From Planctomycetota bacterium (lineage in GTDB: Bacteria > Planctomycetota > Phycisphaerae > UBA1845), in contig JAKQDH010000098.1 of NCBI GenBank assembly GCA_029558835.1, positions 1 through 64,000 of the forward strand: a DNA stretch of 64,000 nt, written 5' to 3'. Made by a program: the position numbers and the translations under genes. Positions within the stretch are counted from its first letter, which is position 1. Each line of letters begins with the position of its first letter. Under the pieces are notes generated by a model. That model ran no database searches and was not told the origin of the DNA. It saw only the letters and a program-made list of their open reading frames with translations. This document shows, piece after piece, positions 27,901 through 35,702 of this stretch.

Positions 27901-28171
27901 GCAGGCCGGCATCATTGAGCAGCGCAAGCGTGTCGATGGTGGCGGTCAGATCCAGCGTAACCACTGAGGGGGGACCGCTGATCGTGACGAGGAACACGTC
28001 CTGGGCGGTGTTGTTGGGGACTACGGCCGGGCTCCAGTGGGCGGCCAAGTTCCAGTTGGAGGTGCCGCCGACCCAGGTGGCCGAGCGCTCCGCGGCGTGC
28101 ACCGGGATGGCAAGGCAGGTTATGAGGACCAACACCACCAGCGCATGCGCAACGTTGACAGGATGTCTCAT
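24956..28171 (-). CDS. large exported repeat protein with C-terminal dockerin domain
   Basis: 1071 residues from the ATG at 28171, where a signal peptide starts at once (MRHPVNVAHALVVLVLITCL, cleavage near VHA-AE); the in-frame ATG at 28300 adds a non-signal leader. The body consists of many ~45-60-residue beta repeats with motifs such as NAGTLTV, GTLRLAGA, GAGEI/L and NYGT/NRGEI, the pattern of autotransporter-like right-handed beta-helices. The opening TWVGGTSNWNLAAHWSP is common in such proteins. The last ~70 residues form a type-I-dockerin-like pair (GDFDDDCNIDVDDY and DLDFDGDVDLRDM). Probably extracellular, possibly adhesive. Confidence 0.85.
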   Translation of the reverse strand: MRHPVNVAHALVVLVLITCLAIPVHAAERSATWVGGTSNWNLAAHWSPAVVPNNTAQDVFLVTISGPPSVVTLDLTATIDTLALLNDAGLLMQTTDLTVARLHGLTNAGTLTVDDRTLTLRGLCTNNALLHVVDTGRLTFGAAAGQFAGAGTLRLAGATAQLRTVGGVAVTNGPGHTIAGYGEIQADLTNQGTIRADTAGGILKLRTYPKTNTNLIAVDADAELRVECVLTNAAGTIDCNAGTLRMAGGTLEGGTVLITDGSLVLADGGTVNADLTLAGADSVGIVTGVGNALSGNFDNDGMLTVQTGATLVGVGLYVNNGNMRVGTGAGTTTLSVLGSLGFDGIGELRLGAAGARLINGLVAQLGNHAIAGQGEIASTLVNFGTVRADVPGASLVLTGSQKENFGTLLAEAGGILDVLTTIANVGSVRADGGIVRVGATGLVASGYVDVASAGELRLQDGKVQSVGTHVAPGCTVRAVSGGAELTGSVANAGLLEVANGVELKVAGTWVNDGDIRISSTGSATACTAAADFVLDGAGTLTLTGAGAELRRLTPASVVNGFDHTIGGAGTLKSPITNYGTLLADVSGADLRLAETQVDNQGILRATGGGRLVLDGTSATGGTMSQVHLSSGAALLQNGSLITQGLVVADSSTITLNQGRLADVTADLAASTLAVSGTGNELSGVVASNGSINVANGATLGVGGMLFNTGTLQLGTGAAATQLVPLSSGITFDGQDGSVRLGGASSELTTGGAVTNRVGHALAGAGRISAPLLNRGEIVADVPGGTLELTGVAKTSTSTGELSARNGGTLRVVANVQRTSDGASDITGSGGAIVLAGVTVAADDVSLDAGSTLVAEQATLEVYDDFTFAMTDEARMTWNGGELVMLGGVSAPAGHTLLYANLEVGSADLGDTPAVAPDGGTVVANPAGFINNLALSSLTIEQAAKVNLVDAIDNGNRGGGREALYVDVLTLGGGAVLNLNGLHLYYNTLVDHGGTFEDIPVPDRMPGDFDDDCNIDVDDYAALPACLTGPGVPIDDDCTVFDLDFDGDVDLRDMAAFQRAFTGPAGQIPGCE

Positions 28172-28380
28172 CGCTTCGTTCCCCCTCGCTGATCGGTGCC
28201 CCGCGTGTCGCCCGCCGCGCGGACGGACCCGCGCGCCGCCCGTACAGTCGCAGCAGTCCTTCGAGGGACACCCCCGTCGCGGCAGTGCCTCACCCGCCAC
28301 GACACCGAGCGCCTTCCACGTCGGCCACGGGGGCCCACGCTAGACAGCTCCACACCGCAGGGAAACCGACAGTCAAGGCG
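28172..28380. other. leader region of the beta-helix gene
   Basis: Purine-rich GAGGGGGAACG precedes the ATG at 28171. No other feature was recognised before the family A repeat that starts at 28381. Confidence 0.35.
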
Positions 28381-28503
28381 GGGTCGCATGGCCATGCGCA
28401 GCGCCGCCATGCTGGTCGGGTACCCAACGCTACTGTCCGCGACAGCATGCCGGCGCCTTCGGCTTGGGCATGCCACCCTCCCGGTCTCCCGGTTGCGGGG
28501 TCC
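28381..28503 (+). repeat. REPIN-like palindromic repeat, family A copy 3
   Basis: Left arm GGGTCGCATGGCCATGCGCA with GCGCCGCCATGC, right arm GCATGCCGGCGCCTTCGGC and TTGGGCATGCCACCC, tail ending GCGGGGTCC. It lies 51 bases downstream of the stop at 28555 (minus-strand gene). Confidence 0.85.
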
Positions 28504-28554
28504 TGTCCAGTTCCTCAAACGAGCCGGTCGCGGCGCGGGCGAGCGCTCCGCCGG

Positions 28555-31500
28555 TTACTCGCGTCCCGCGATCATCGACGCCTCAAACCCACCACCACTG
28601 AGGCCCAGCACCACCAAGTCCAGCAGCTTGTCGCCGTTGGCATCGGCGAAACCGCAGCCGTCGGCCGCGTAGAGGATCGCCGATTGCGTGACGCCGCCGA
28701 CCGCGGTCGCGGCGTTCAGGAAGGCCGCGCCGCTGTGGTGCAGCAGGGTAATGTCCGGCGCCATCGGCGTGGGGAGGGCGGCACGCCCGTAAATGACGAT
28801 CGCCCGCTGGTTGATGGCGTTGCTGGACGGTGCCAGGGCGAGGATGTCATCCCGCCCATCGCGGTTGAAGTCGCCCCAGGCGAAGGTTGCCCCCAGGTTG
28901 TAGTCGTGCCCGGGTTGCCCGGAAACGACTTGCGCCCCGAACAGGTGTGGAAGTGCCGTCAGGCCGGCACCCGTGATGCTCGTGGTCCCGCCTGGAATCA
29001 CAAACAGCACGCCCTCCGCTTCGTTCTGCAACTGCGTCGAGGCCCGAGCGGCGGAACCGGATACGACAATGTCCTTGGCACCCGCGCCGTCGATCTGGGC
29101 GATGGCAAGCGACCTTCCCAACCCGATCTCAGCCGCGGGGCCCTCGTAGGTGGCGCTCATCGTTCCCACAATGACCGGGTCGCCGTCGGGATCGGTCAGG
29201 CCGGCGCCGTTCGCGACGAACACCGCCCCGGCCCGCGCCGCCGCAGCGGAGTTGGCACGGCCCGGCGTCCCCAGGACGACGCGTCTGGTACCGGCGGTGG
29301 AATCGACAGCCACGGCCGCCCCGACGAAGTGCAGGTCCTTGCTGCCCGTGGGCACCAGGCGGAACGTGGCGCCCGTGGCATCGTCAAGCACCGTAATGGT
29401 CACGCCGTTCGTGAAGGCGATCTCGCCGGCGAAGCCGTAGACCGCCCCGGTCGCCTCGACGCGCTGGAGCGGATTGCCGACGCTCACCGGACGGGTGTAA
29501 CCCGTGGTGACGATCTTGTCAAAGAGCGGGTCGGTCGTGTCGATGGAGACGATGGTCGTGATCTCCTCGTTCGCGGTGCCGCGATTCAGGATGATGCGGT
29601 CGCCCGCGGCGAAACCGGTGGCGCTGACCACCCACAGATCGGGCGTACCGGAGTCATCGTCCACGGTAATCACGGTGCCGGTGTGGAGCTCCGCCCGCGG
29701 GGCACCGACGACGACATCGGCGATGCCGTCACCGTTGATGTCGCCACACGCCACAGCGTAGCCGAACATGTCCACGTCGAGGGCCTCGGTGGCCGGTCGG
29801 GTGAACACCGCGCCCGGCGTCGCCCCGTACGGATCGGCCTGGAAGCCTTCACTGTGGTCATGGTAATAGATTTCGACGCGTCCTTCGGCACCAACGGCAC
29901 CGCCGTCGTAGGTGCCGCGCCCAAGCACGAGGTCAAGGTAACCATCACCGTTCACGTCGCCGAAACAGGCGGAAGTGATCTGCGTACCGGTGACCACGGC
30001 CACGCCGTCGTTGGCGAGCGTACCGCCGTTGTTCTTGGCATTGTTGATCGGCGAAGTGCCGACGGGGGCGGCCGAGAGCCCGGAGAACATCCGCACCTCC
30101 GTCGGGCGGACTACGACTACCTCCGGGTACCCGTCGCGATTGAGGTCAGCGGCAAGCACTTGCCGGCCCGGCCATTGCGTCCCCCCCGCGCTGCGGGCCC
30201 CGTGCACGTCGATCGGCGGAACGTTCGCATCGGCGCTGGCGCTGTTGACCAGACCGAAGTGCTTGAACGGTGTGCCGGCGAACGTCGGGGCCACGGCAAT
30301 CACGCTCGGATAATCAGGCTGAATGTGAACGGCGCAGCCGGTGTATTGGGGCTTCGTCACGCCGGTGGGAAGCAGCCCCTGCGTCAGCGTCGCCCGCACG
30401 AGGTACGTACCGCGCTGGGGCGGCGTAAGGGTCGCGTTGAACTGGCTGAGCGCCGGCGGCGCAGACGGGGCAAGCTGGTGCGAGCTCTGGACGGTGGTCG
30501 CCTGGGCCGTCGCGTACGTGCCCGGCAGGATGAGGGCCGTGCGCGCGCCGTCCTCGTCCGACTGACGTCCGTCGTCGAACAGGTCGAACTGGAGCACCGG
30601 GCGATGGCGAACAAGACTGGTGAACGCCACCTGCCTGGGCGAGCGAGCCAGCACCCGCCGCGTGACCGCGCCATTGCGAATCGCGAGGCCCTCGAGCGAG
30701 CCGCCCGCGGCGGCGGGAACCTCATAGCCCGCGCTGATGGTACGAGTAACGGTGTCCGTGGCCGGCGCCGTCGCGCCCGCCGCGGTGACCGAGACCTCAA
30801 AGACGTACTCGCCGGGCACCACGCGGTTGGCGGTGGTACCGGCCAGCCCGGTGCTCAGAATCGTCAGTTGCGAAGGCGCGGGCCGAATCTGAAAGGCCGT
30901 GTCCTTCGACGCGGGATCCAGCAACAGCACGTCAGGCAGGTTCGTATTGGCCGCCGGTGCCGGGGCGGAGGCCACCCGCCAAGCGTAGGAGAAAACCGCG
31001 TTCGGCTGCCCGGCCAGACTGGCCGTCGCGCCGAGCGAGCCCACCTTGCCGTCCGTGAACCCGGACGTGAGGATCGCACCGGCGGCAAAAGGTGCACCGC
31101 CCTGGAAGTCAATCGAGTTCGGAACGACACTCGACGACGTCCCCGCGTCCGCGCTGAGCGCGCTGGCCGTCACCGTGAGCGTGATCGTCGCGAAGCCCGT
31201 CCGGTTCTGAGAGTCGGTCAACGTGCAGGACACGACAAACGTGCCCGCCACGGAGGTGTTGAACGTGGTCGTGGCCGCCGTCGCAGTCCCGAAGGGACTG
31301 GTGACGCTGCCGCTCACAAGCTGCCACTGGGCCGCCGAGATGGTGGCCGTGGGCGAGAACGCCGCCGTCAACGTCAACACCTGGTTCCGCAGCACGCTGG
31401 CGCTGGGAGTGGCCGTGATTTGCACCGTCAGCAGGCTGACCACCTGCACGCTGACGGTGGCCGTGAAAGTCCCGTTGCTCACCGTGATGGTTGCGTTCCC

Positions 31501-32661
31501 AAAGCCCGCGGCCGTCACCAGGCCCGCCCCACTGACCGTGGCGACCCCCGTCGCACTGCTCGAGTAGGCGGTGCCGGTGTCATTGGTGAGCGTGGCCGTC
31601 GAGCCGTCGCTGTAGTTGCCGACGACCGTCAGTTGCTGGGTCGTGCCGATGCCGGCGAGCGTCAGGGTTGAGGGGGTGACCGACACGCCGGTCAGAACCG
31701 GGGCCGGGCCTTCCGTCACGGTGATCTGGAGGGAGGCACCGGCCGAGCCGCCGCCTTCGACCGTCACATTGCAGGCCACCAGGAACTGCCCGGGCACCGA
31801 CGTGTCAAACGTCGTGGTCAACTCGTCCGGGGAGCCGAAGGGGTCGTCAAGTCCTTCGCCGTCGCTGAGAATCCACTCGACACTCTCCACGCTGTAGCTA
31901 GCTGGCACGGACGCGGTCAGCGTCAGGGAGTCGCCCTCCCCGACGAGGGCGGCCGGGGTGGCTGTGATCGCCACCGCCAGGGGCGCCGGGATGTTCACCA
32001 CGACGGTCACCGTGGCCGTGAAGGCGTCCAGGGAGACCGTGATGGTCGTCGTGCCGCTGCGTACGGCCTGCACCAGACCGGAACTGCTTACGGAGGCGAC
32101 CGCACTGCTGCCGGAGCTGTACAGGGCACCGGCACCGGAGGTCAGGTCGGCAGTGGTGCCGTCGGAGTAAGAGCCGGTCACCAGAAGCTGCTGCACGGCC
32201 CCCGCGGTCGTGAAGAGGACACTGGTCGGGGTCACGGCGATGCCGTCGAGCACGATCTGCGGGGCCGTGACCACCACGGTAGCGGCATACTGCCCTTCCA
32301 GGTTCGACGTGTCGGTGACCGTAAGGGTAACGCTATAGCTTCCCGCGGTCGCGTACAGATGGTCGATGAACGGCGTGGCGGATTCCCCCGTGCTGCCGTC
32401 GCCGAAGTCCCAGGCGTACGTGGCCGCCCCGGCGATCGTGCTGCCCGTGGCGTCAAAGAGCACGCGCAGCGGGTCATCGGCGTTAACCACACTGGATGAG
32501 AACACCGCCACCGGCCGGACCGGGGATGGCGTGTTGTCGTTCGTGTTCGTATTCGTGTTGGTGTTCGTGTTGGTGTTGTCCTGCTGGGCAAACGGGCACC
32601 CTGCCAGCAGCAGGAGCGTCAACACGGGGAGAAGCGGCAGCCAGCGGCGCCAACCGCGCAT
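28555..32661 (-). CDS. giant lipoprotein with PKD, Ig-like and FG-GAP repeats
   Basis: 1368 residues from the ATG at 32661, which gives an ideal lipoprotein signal (MRGWRRWLPLLPVLTLLLLA, then GC). The in-frame ATG at 32730 has a better GGAG but a longer leader. After an Asn-Thr repeat linker come a PKD domain (YAWDFGDGSTGE, SYSVTLTVTD), at least two BIG2-type Ig-like domains (VLTGVSVTPSTLTLAGIGTT) and a beta-sandwich region. The C-terminal half has FG-GAP/integrin-type propeller blades (GDVNGDGYLDLVLGRG, GDINGDGIADVVVGAP, GDFNRDGRDDILALAP, FADANGDKLLDLVVLG). A surface-exposed, calcium-binding and probably adhesive protein. Confidence 0.85.
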   Translation of the reverse strand: MRGWRRWLPLLPVLTLLLLAGCPFAQQDNTNTNTNTNTNTNDNTPSPVRPVAVFSSSVVNADDPLRVLFDATGSTIAGAATYAWDFGDGSTGESATPFIDHLYATAGSYSVTLTVTDTSNLEGQYAATVVVTAPQIVLDGIAVTPTSVLFTTAGAVQQLLVTGSYSDGTTADLTSGAGALYSSGSSAVASVSSSGLVQAVRSGTTTITVSLDAFTATVTVVVNIPAPLAVAITATPAALVGEGDSLTLTASVPASYSVESVEWILSDGEGLDDPFGSPDELTTTFDTSVPGQFLVACNVTVEGGGSAGASLQITVTEGPAPVLTGVSVTPSTLTLAGIGTTQQLTVVGNYSDGSTATLTNDTGTAYSSSATGVATVSGAGLVTAAGFGNATITVSNGTFTATVSVQVVSLLTVQITATPSASVLRNQVLTLTAAFSPTATISAAQWQLVSGSVTSPFGTATAATTTFNTSVAGTFVVSCTLTDSQNRTGFATITLTVTASALSADAGTSSSVVPNSIDFQGGAPFAAGAILTSGFTDGKVGSLGATASLAGQPNAVFSYAWRVASAPAPAANTNLPDVLLLDPASKDTAFQIRPAPSQLTILSTGLAGTTANRVVPGEYVFEVSVTAAGATAPATDTVTRTISAGYEVPAAAGGSLEGLAIRNGAVTRRVLARSPRQVAFTSLVRHRPVLQFDLFDDGRQSDEDGARTALILPGTYATAQATTVQSSHQLAPSAPPALSQFNATLTPPQRGTYLVRATLTQGLLPTGVTKPQYTGCAVHIQPDYPSVIAVAPTFAGTPFKHFGLVNSASADANVPPIDVHGARSAGGTQWPGRQVLAADLNRDGYPEVVVVRPTEVRMFSGLSAAPVGTSPINNAKNNGGTLANDGVAVVTGTQITSACFGDVNGDGYLDLVLGRGTYDGGAVGAEGRVEIYYHDHSEGFQADPYGATPGAVFTRPATEALDVDMFGYAVACGDINGDGIADVVVGAPRAELHTGTVITVDDDSGTPDLWVVSATGFAAGDRIILNRGTANEEITTIVSIDTTDPLFDKIVTTGYTRPVSVGNPLQRVEATGAVYGFAGEIAFTNGVTITVLDDATGATFRLVPTGSKDLHFVGAAVAVDSTAGTRRVVLGTPGRANSAAAARAGAVFVANGAGLTDPDGDPVIVGTMSATYEGPAAEIGLGRSLAIAQIDGAGAKDIVVSGSAARASTQLQNEAEGVLFVIPGGTTSITGAGLTALPHLFGAQVVSGQPGHDYNLGATFAWGDFNRDGRDDILALAPSSNAINQRAIVIYGRAALPTPMAPDITLLHHSGAAFLNAATAVGGVTQSAILYAADGCGFADANGDKLLDLVVLGLSGGGFEASMIAGRE
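32533..32580 (-). repeat. hexanucleotide-type repeat encoding (Asn-Thr)n
   Basis: The sequence repeats GTTNGT units on the plus strand and encodes NTNTNTNTNTNT immediately after the lipobox region of the large lipoprotein. A whole-unit change would keep the frame and only alter linker length. Confidence 0.8.
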
Positions 32662-33246
32662 GCCCGCCTGTCCAGGCCTCGCATCGGCATTCCGAAACTC
32701 AACGTGACCGATCAATCCTGTGCGCCGCATGACCCAACTCTCCAAGCACGGGGTGCGTGCCGGCAACCCGGACTCCGGGTGGCGCCGGCTTCGTTCGAGG
32801 TACCGTCCCTGCATTAACGCCGCAACTGACGTTGTGCAGATAAGCATTTGTATCAGGATGCGGCGTGGGCGTCAATACCGAGCCCGGCCCGGCGTCGTGT
32901 CGGAGCGTCAGGCGGCGGGCCCGCGGGTGGGCGTGGGACCGGCGCGGGCACCGGCGGCCCACTTTACCGGACGGGGCCGCCCAGCCGAGCGGAACCCGGA
33001 AGTTCGCCAACTCCACGGTGGCGATGGCCGTTCGACACTCCAGAACGTCGGCGTCCGGTACCCGACCGCCGGCCCGCGCTGTCACGTGCCCGTAACGTGG
33101 CCGCCCGCAACCGTTGACGCCCTCGTCGCAGGCCGCAAAGATCACGTGTCCGTGAGTGCGGACGAGCGTGACCAATGCCGCACGCGCTTACGCCCGCGAC
33201 CGCGGGAGTCGCCGAGCAACGCGGCCGCCGTCGCCAAGGGGAAGCC
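32662..33246. other. divergent intergenic region
   Basis: 585 bases between the giant lipoprotein and the rhodanese gene, so both promoters should be here. No repeat, small gene or clear promoter was recognised. Confidence 0.35.
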
Positions 33247-33909
33247 ATGAGTCTGCGAGGAACACTGACGACCGTCGTCGAAGTGATCGTCCTGCTGGTC
33301 GTCGCCGGCACGCTGGCGCTGGGCGCCAACGCGCTGCGTCCCGACAGCGTGAGGCTCGGCCGGAACTACTTCGAGAAACCCGTCTTCCCCATCAACCCAG
33401 GGTACACACACAACCCGGGGAGGATACCAGCCGGTGAAGGTACTTCCGACCCCGCGGCGGGGTTGGTGGGGCAAGCCGGCGAGGCGGGTCCGGAGGGCGA
33501 CGGGGGCTCGGAGGGGACGGGCTCTCACTCCTCAGCGGTGGAGCAGCTCGGCCTGCAGTCCATGACCTTCGACGAAGCGCTGGAGATGTACCACGACGAC
33601 ATGTACCGGACGAGGCACTGCATCTTCGTGGATGCCCGCCCCGATACGCTCTACCGGGAGGGCCATATCTCCGGCGCGTTCCAACTCGACCCCTACCACC
33701 TAGAGTTCTACCTGCCCGACCTGGTCGACATCGCGTTGAATGCCCACCGCATTGTCGTCTACTGCACCGGCGGCGATTGCGAGGACAGCCTGTTTGCCGC
33801 ACGCGACCTGATGGAGGCGGGCGTGGCCGCCGACAGGATTTTCGTTTACGAAGGCGGCTTCGACGAGTGGAAGAAGAAGGGCGGCCCCATGGCCACCGGA
33901 GGTCAATAA
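33247..33909 (+). CDS. membrane-anchored rhodanese-like protein
   Basis: 220 residues from the ATG at 33247 behind AAGGGGAAG; the upstream in-frame ATG at 33175 adds an Arg-rich leader. One N-terminal helix (VVEVIVLLVVAGTLALGA) anchors it with the rest outside the cytoplasm. A Gly/Glu/Ser-rich linker (residues ~65-110) comes before a rhodanese domain (IFVDARPDTLYREGHISGAF, then VVYCTGGDCEDS). The active-site cysteine is in YCTGGDC and a second Cys is in the loop. It would move or bind sulfane sulfur, or act in thiol redox chemistry. It is followed after 3 bases by a DoxX/MauE protein, so the pair forms one operon. Confidence 0.85.
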   Translation: MSLRGTLTTVVEVIVLLVVAGTLALGANALRPDSVRLGRNYFEKPVFPINPGYTHNPGRIPAGEGTSDPAAGLVGQAGEAGPEGDGGSEGTGSHSSAVEQLGLQSMTFDEALEMYHDDMYRTRHCIFVDARPDTLYREGHISGAFQLDPYHLEFYLPDLVDIALNAHRIVVYCTGGDCEDSLFAARDLMEAGVAADRIFVYEGGFDEWKKKGGPMATGGQ

Positions 33910-33912
33910 GCG

Positions 33913-34443
33913 GTGCCCGCTACGCCGTCGCTCATCGCCCGTCTGGATCGCACCGGAGTGCCGTTGCTGCTGGCGCGGCTGATCCTGGGCGGCCTGCTCA
34001 TCTGGATGGGCATCGTGAAGGTGCTCGCCCCCATCGACTTCCTCAAGCTCATGCGTCAGTACCAGATGCTGGACGAGCAGAGCGCCTACGTGTTCCTCAA
34101 CCTGGTGGCCGTCGTGTTGCCCTGGGTGGAGACGCTCTGCGGGGTAGCCCTCGTGCTGGGGCTGGGCGTGCGGGGCGCGGGGCTGCTGTCGGGCGGCATG
34201 CTGCTGGTTTTCACGCCGCTGATCCTCAAGCGCGGCCTGGAACTCTACCAGGCCGGGACGCTGGCGTTCTGCGGCGTTAAGTTCGACTGCGGCTGCGGCG
34301 CCGGCGAGGTGTACCTCTGCAACAAGCTCGCGGAGAACATCGCCCTGCTGCTCCTTTCCCTGCTGGTCGTGTTCTCGCGCACCCGGCGGTTCTGCCTGGA
34401 GCGCTGGTGGCACCTCCGACCTGCCACGAGTGCCACGGGGTGA
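33913..34443 (+). CDS. DoxX/MauE-like membrane protein
   Basis: 176 residues, GTG start with GGAGG 10 bases upstream, just inside the end of the rhodanese gene. Four membrane helices are visible (LLLARLILGGLLIWMGIVKV, NLVAVVLPWVETLCGVALVL, GLLSGGMLLVFTPLILK, NIALLLLSLLVVFS). The Cys-rich loop FDCGCGAGEVYLC between helices 3 and 4 is typical of redox-associated MauE/DoxX proteins. With the adjoining rhodanese it suggests a thiol or sulfur redox pair at the membrane. Confidence 0.8.
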   Translation: MPATPSLIARLDRTGVPLLLARLILGGLLIWMGIVKVLAPIDFLKLMRQYQMLDEQSAYVFLNLVAVVLPWVETLCGVALVLGLGVRGAGLLSGGMLLVFTPLILKRGLELYQAGTLAFCGVKFDCGCGAGEVYLCNKLAENIALLLLSLLVVFSRTRRFCLERWWHLRPATSATG

Positions 34444-34714
34444 ACGCGCTCGCCACGGCCTGCCCGCGCCTCGAAGAGCAAGCCTCGCCGCTGGGCCCGG
34501 TGTCACCTCCTCGCCCCCGCATCCGTGCCCTCTCGCGGTACGCCTGTAGCGTCTCGCAGTGCGCCCGTAGCGTCGGCCCTGCGTGACCAATGGCCAAGGA
34601 CCAGACCCCTCTCCCTCGCAGGGAGAGGGGCTGGGGTGAGGGTAGAGGAACCAACACCGTGCACGGCGTGTGACGCCTCTCCCCCGAGGGGGAGAGGGGT
34701 TCTGTTGGAGGCTC
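34444..34714. repeat. repeat-rich spacer between convergent genes
   Basis: Contains two imperfect tandem copies of CGCC(T/C)GTAGCGTC (around 34541-34583) and two hairpins of the CCCTCACCCC type: 34605-34645 (CCCCTCTCCCT...AGGGAGAGGGG) and 34676-34699 (CCTCTCCCCC/GGGGGAGAGG). The latter may stop transcription from both sides. Confidence 0.6.
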
Positions 34715-35665
34715 TCACGCTCGCCGCTTGCGCCCCAGCAGCAGCACCCCGGCCGCCAGCAGCAGCAGGCTCCCCGGCTCGGGGACGAAGGCGATGTAGT
34801 TCGGCCCATCCAGGAAAGCATAGGTGATGAAGTTGTCGATGAACGCCCCGGTCTGACCGTCGTAGCGCCGGATGCGTGCGGGCAGGGGATCGGCCACGTA
34901 GAGGTTGCCGTCGTGCGGACCAAACGCCACTCCGGAAGCCCAGTTAAGACTCCCGCTGTGCGGTTGAACGAAGTAACCCAAGGCATCCCCGGTAACCGGG
35001 TCGTAGCGCGCCACGCTGCCTGTCCAGCGGTTGCTGACGTACAACAGCCCGTCGGGGCCGAAGAGCAGGTCCGTCGGCCCGTCGAGGTACGCACCTTCCG
35101 CGACGATCTGCTGGAGCTGCCCCGTCTGCCCGTCGTAGCGCAAGAGGCGGTCGTTGTCGTGGCTGGTGACATACAGATCGCCATCGGCACCGAAGGACAT
35201 TCCCTCGGGCATGTTCAATCCTTCAAAGGCAAACACGTCGAGGAATGCGCCGGTCTGTCCGTCATAGCGAATGACGTTGTTCGACAGCCCACCGGCAACG
35301 TAGAGGTTGCCATCGGGGCCAAATTCCAGTTTCGTAGGGGCGTCGATCCCCCCGCTGCCTGTCTCGACGAATACATCCATGAACTGGCGTGTCTCTCCGT
35401 CATACCGCAACACACGGTCACTGAGTTGATCAGCAAAATACAGATTTCCGTCCAGGCCGAGCGTGAAGCCGTACATTCCCGTCTGGAGCGGCGTGTCGGA
35501 CAGCACACGTCCAAGAGAGGAGCCCGTGTACCCATCGAAGCGCCATCCCCACCCCCCATCGGCGACCCACAATTCGAGTGCGTCCGCGCGCGTCTGGGCA
35601 GGCGCCGCGCACACCGCGACATTCAATGCAAATGCCAATGCGTGAATCAAACGCGTAGAGTACAT
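34715..35665 (-). CDS. PEP-CTERM protein with NHL/SMP-30-like beta-propeller
   Basis: 316 residues from the ATG at 35665, with AGGGG 8 bases upstream and a signal peptide (RLIHALAFALNVAVCAAPA). Six or so propeller blades repeat the pattern GPDGNLYVA...(V)LRYDGQTG, as in the strings FGADGDLYVTS and LRYDGQTGQL. The C-terminus is a classic PEP-CTERM sorting signal (VPEPGSLLLLAAGVLLLG then RKRRA), which an exosortase would process. It follows the beta-helix gene by 37 bases on the same strand, so the two are probably co-transcribed. Confidence 0.9.
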   Translation of the reverse strand: MYSTRLIHALAFALNVAVCAAPAQTRADALELWVADGGWGWRFDGYTGSSLGRVLSDTPLQTGMYGFTLGLDGNLYFADQLSDRVLRYDGETRQFMDVFVETGSGGIDAPTKLEFGPDGNLYVAGGLSNNVIRYDGQTGAFLDVFAFEGLNMPEGMSFGADGDLYVTSHDNDRLLRYDGQTGQLQQIVAEGAYLDGPTDLLFGPDGLLYVSNRWTGSVARYDPVTGDALGYFVQPHSGSLNWASGVAFGPHDGNLYVADPLPARIRRYDGQTGAFIDNFITYAFLDGPNYIAFVPEPGSLLLLAAGVLLLGRKRRA

Positions 35666-35702
35666 AACACTACCCCTGTTCTTGCACACCCGACCCGGTG
35701 CC

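Noticed and set aside
28285..31671. 1128-codon plus-strand open frame opposite the two giant exported genes
   Set aside because: It overlaps the real genes on the other strand and its translation is dominated by Arg/His/Gly with no domain or signal. The known lipoprotein and beta-helix frames explain the sequence.
33700..35190. 496-codon minus-strand frame across the DoxX gene and the repeats
   Set aside because: It crosses repeat hairpins and a well-supported plus-strand operon, with no domain seen.
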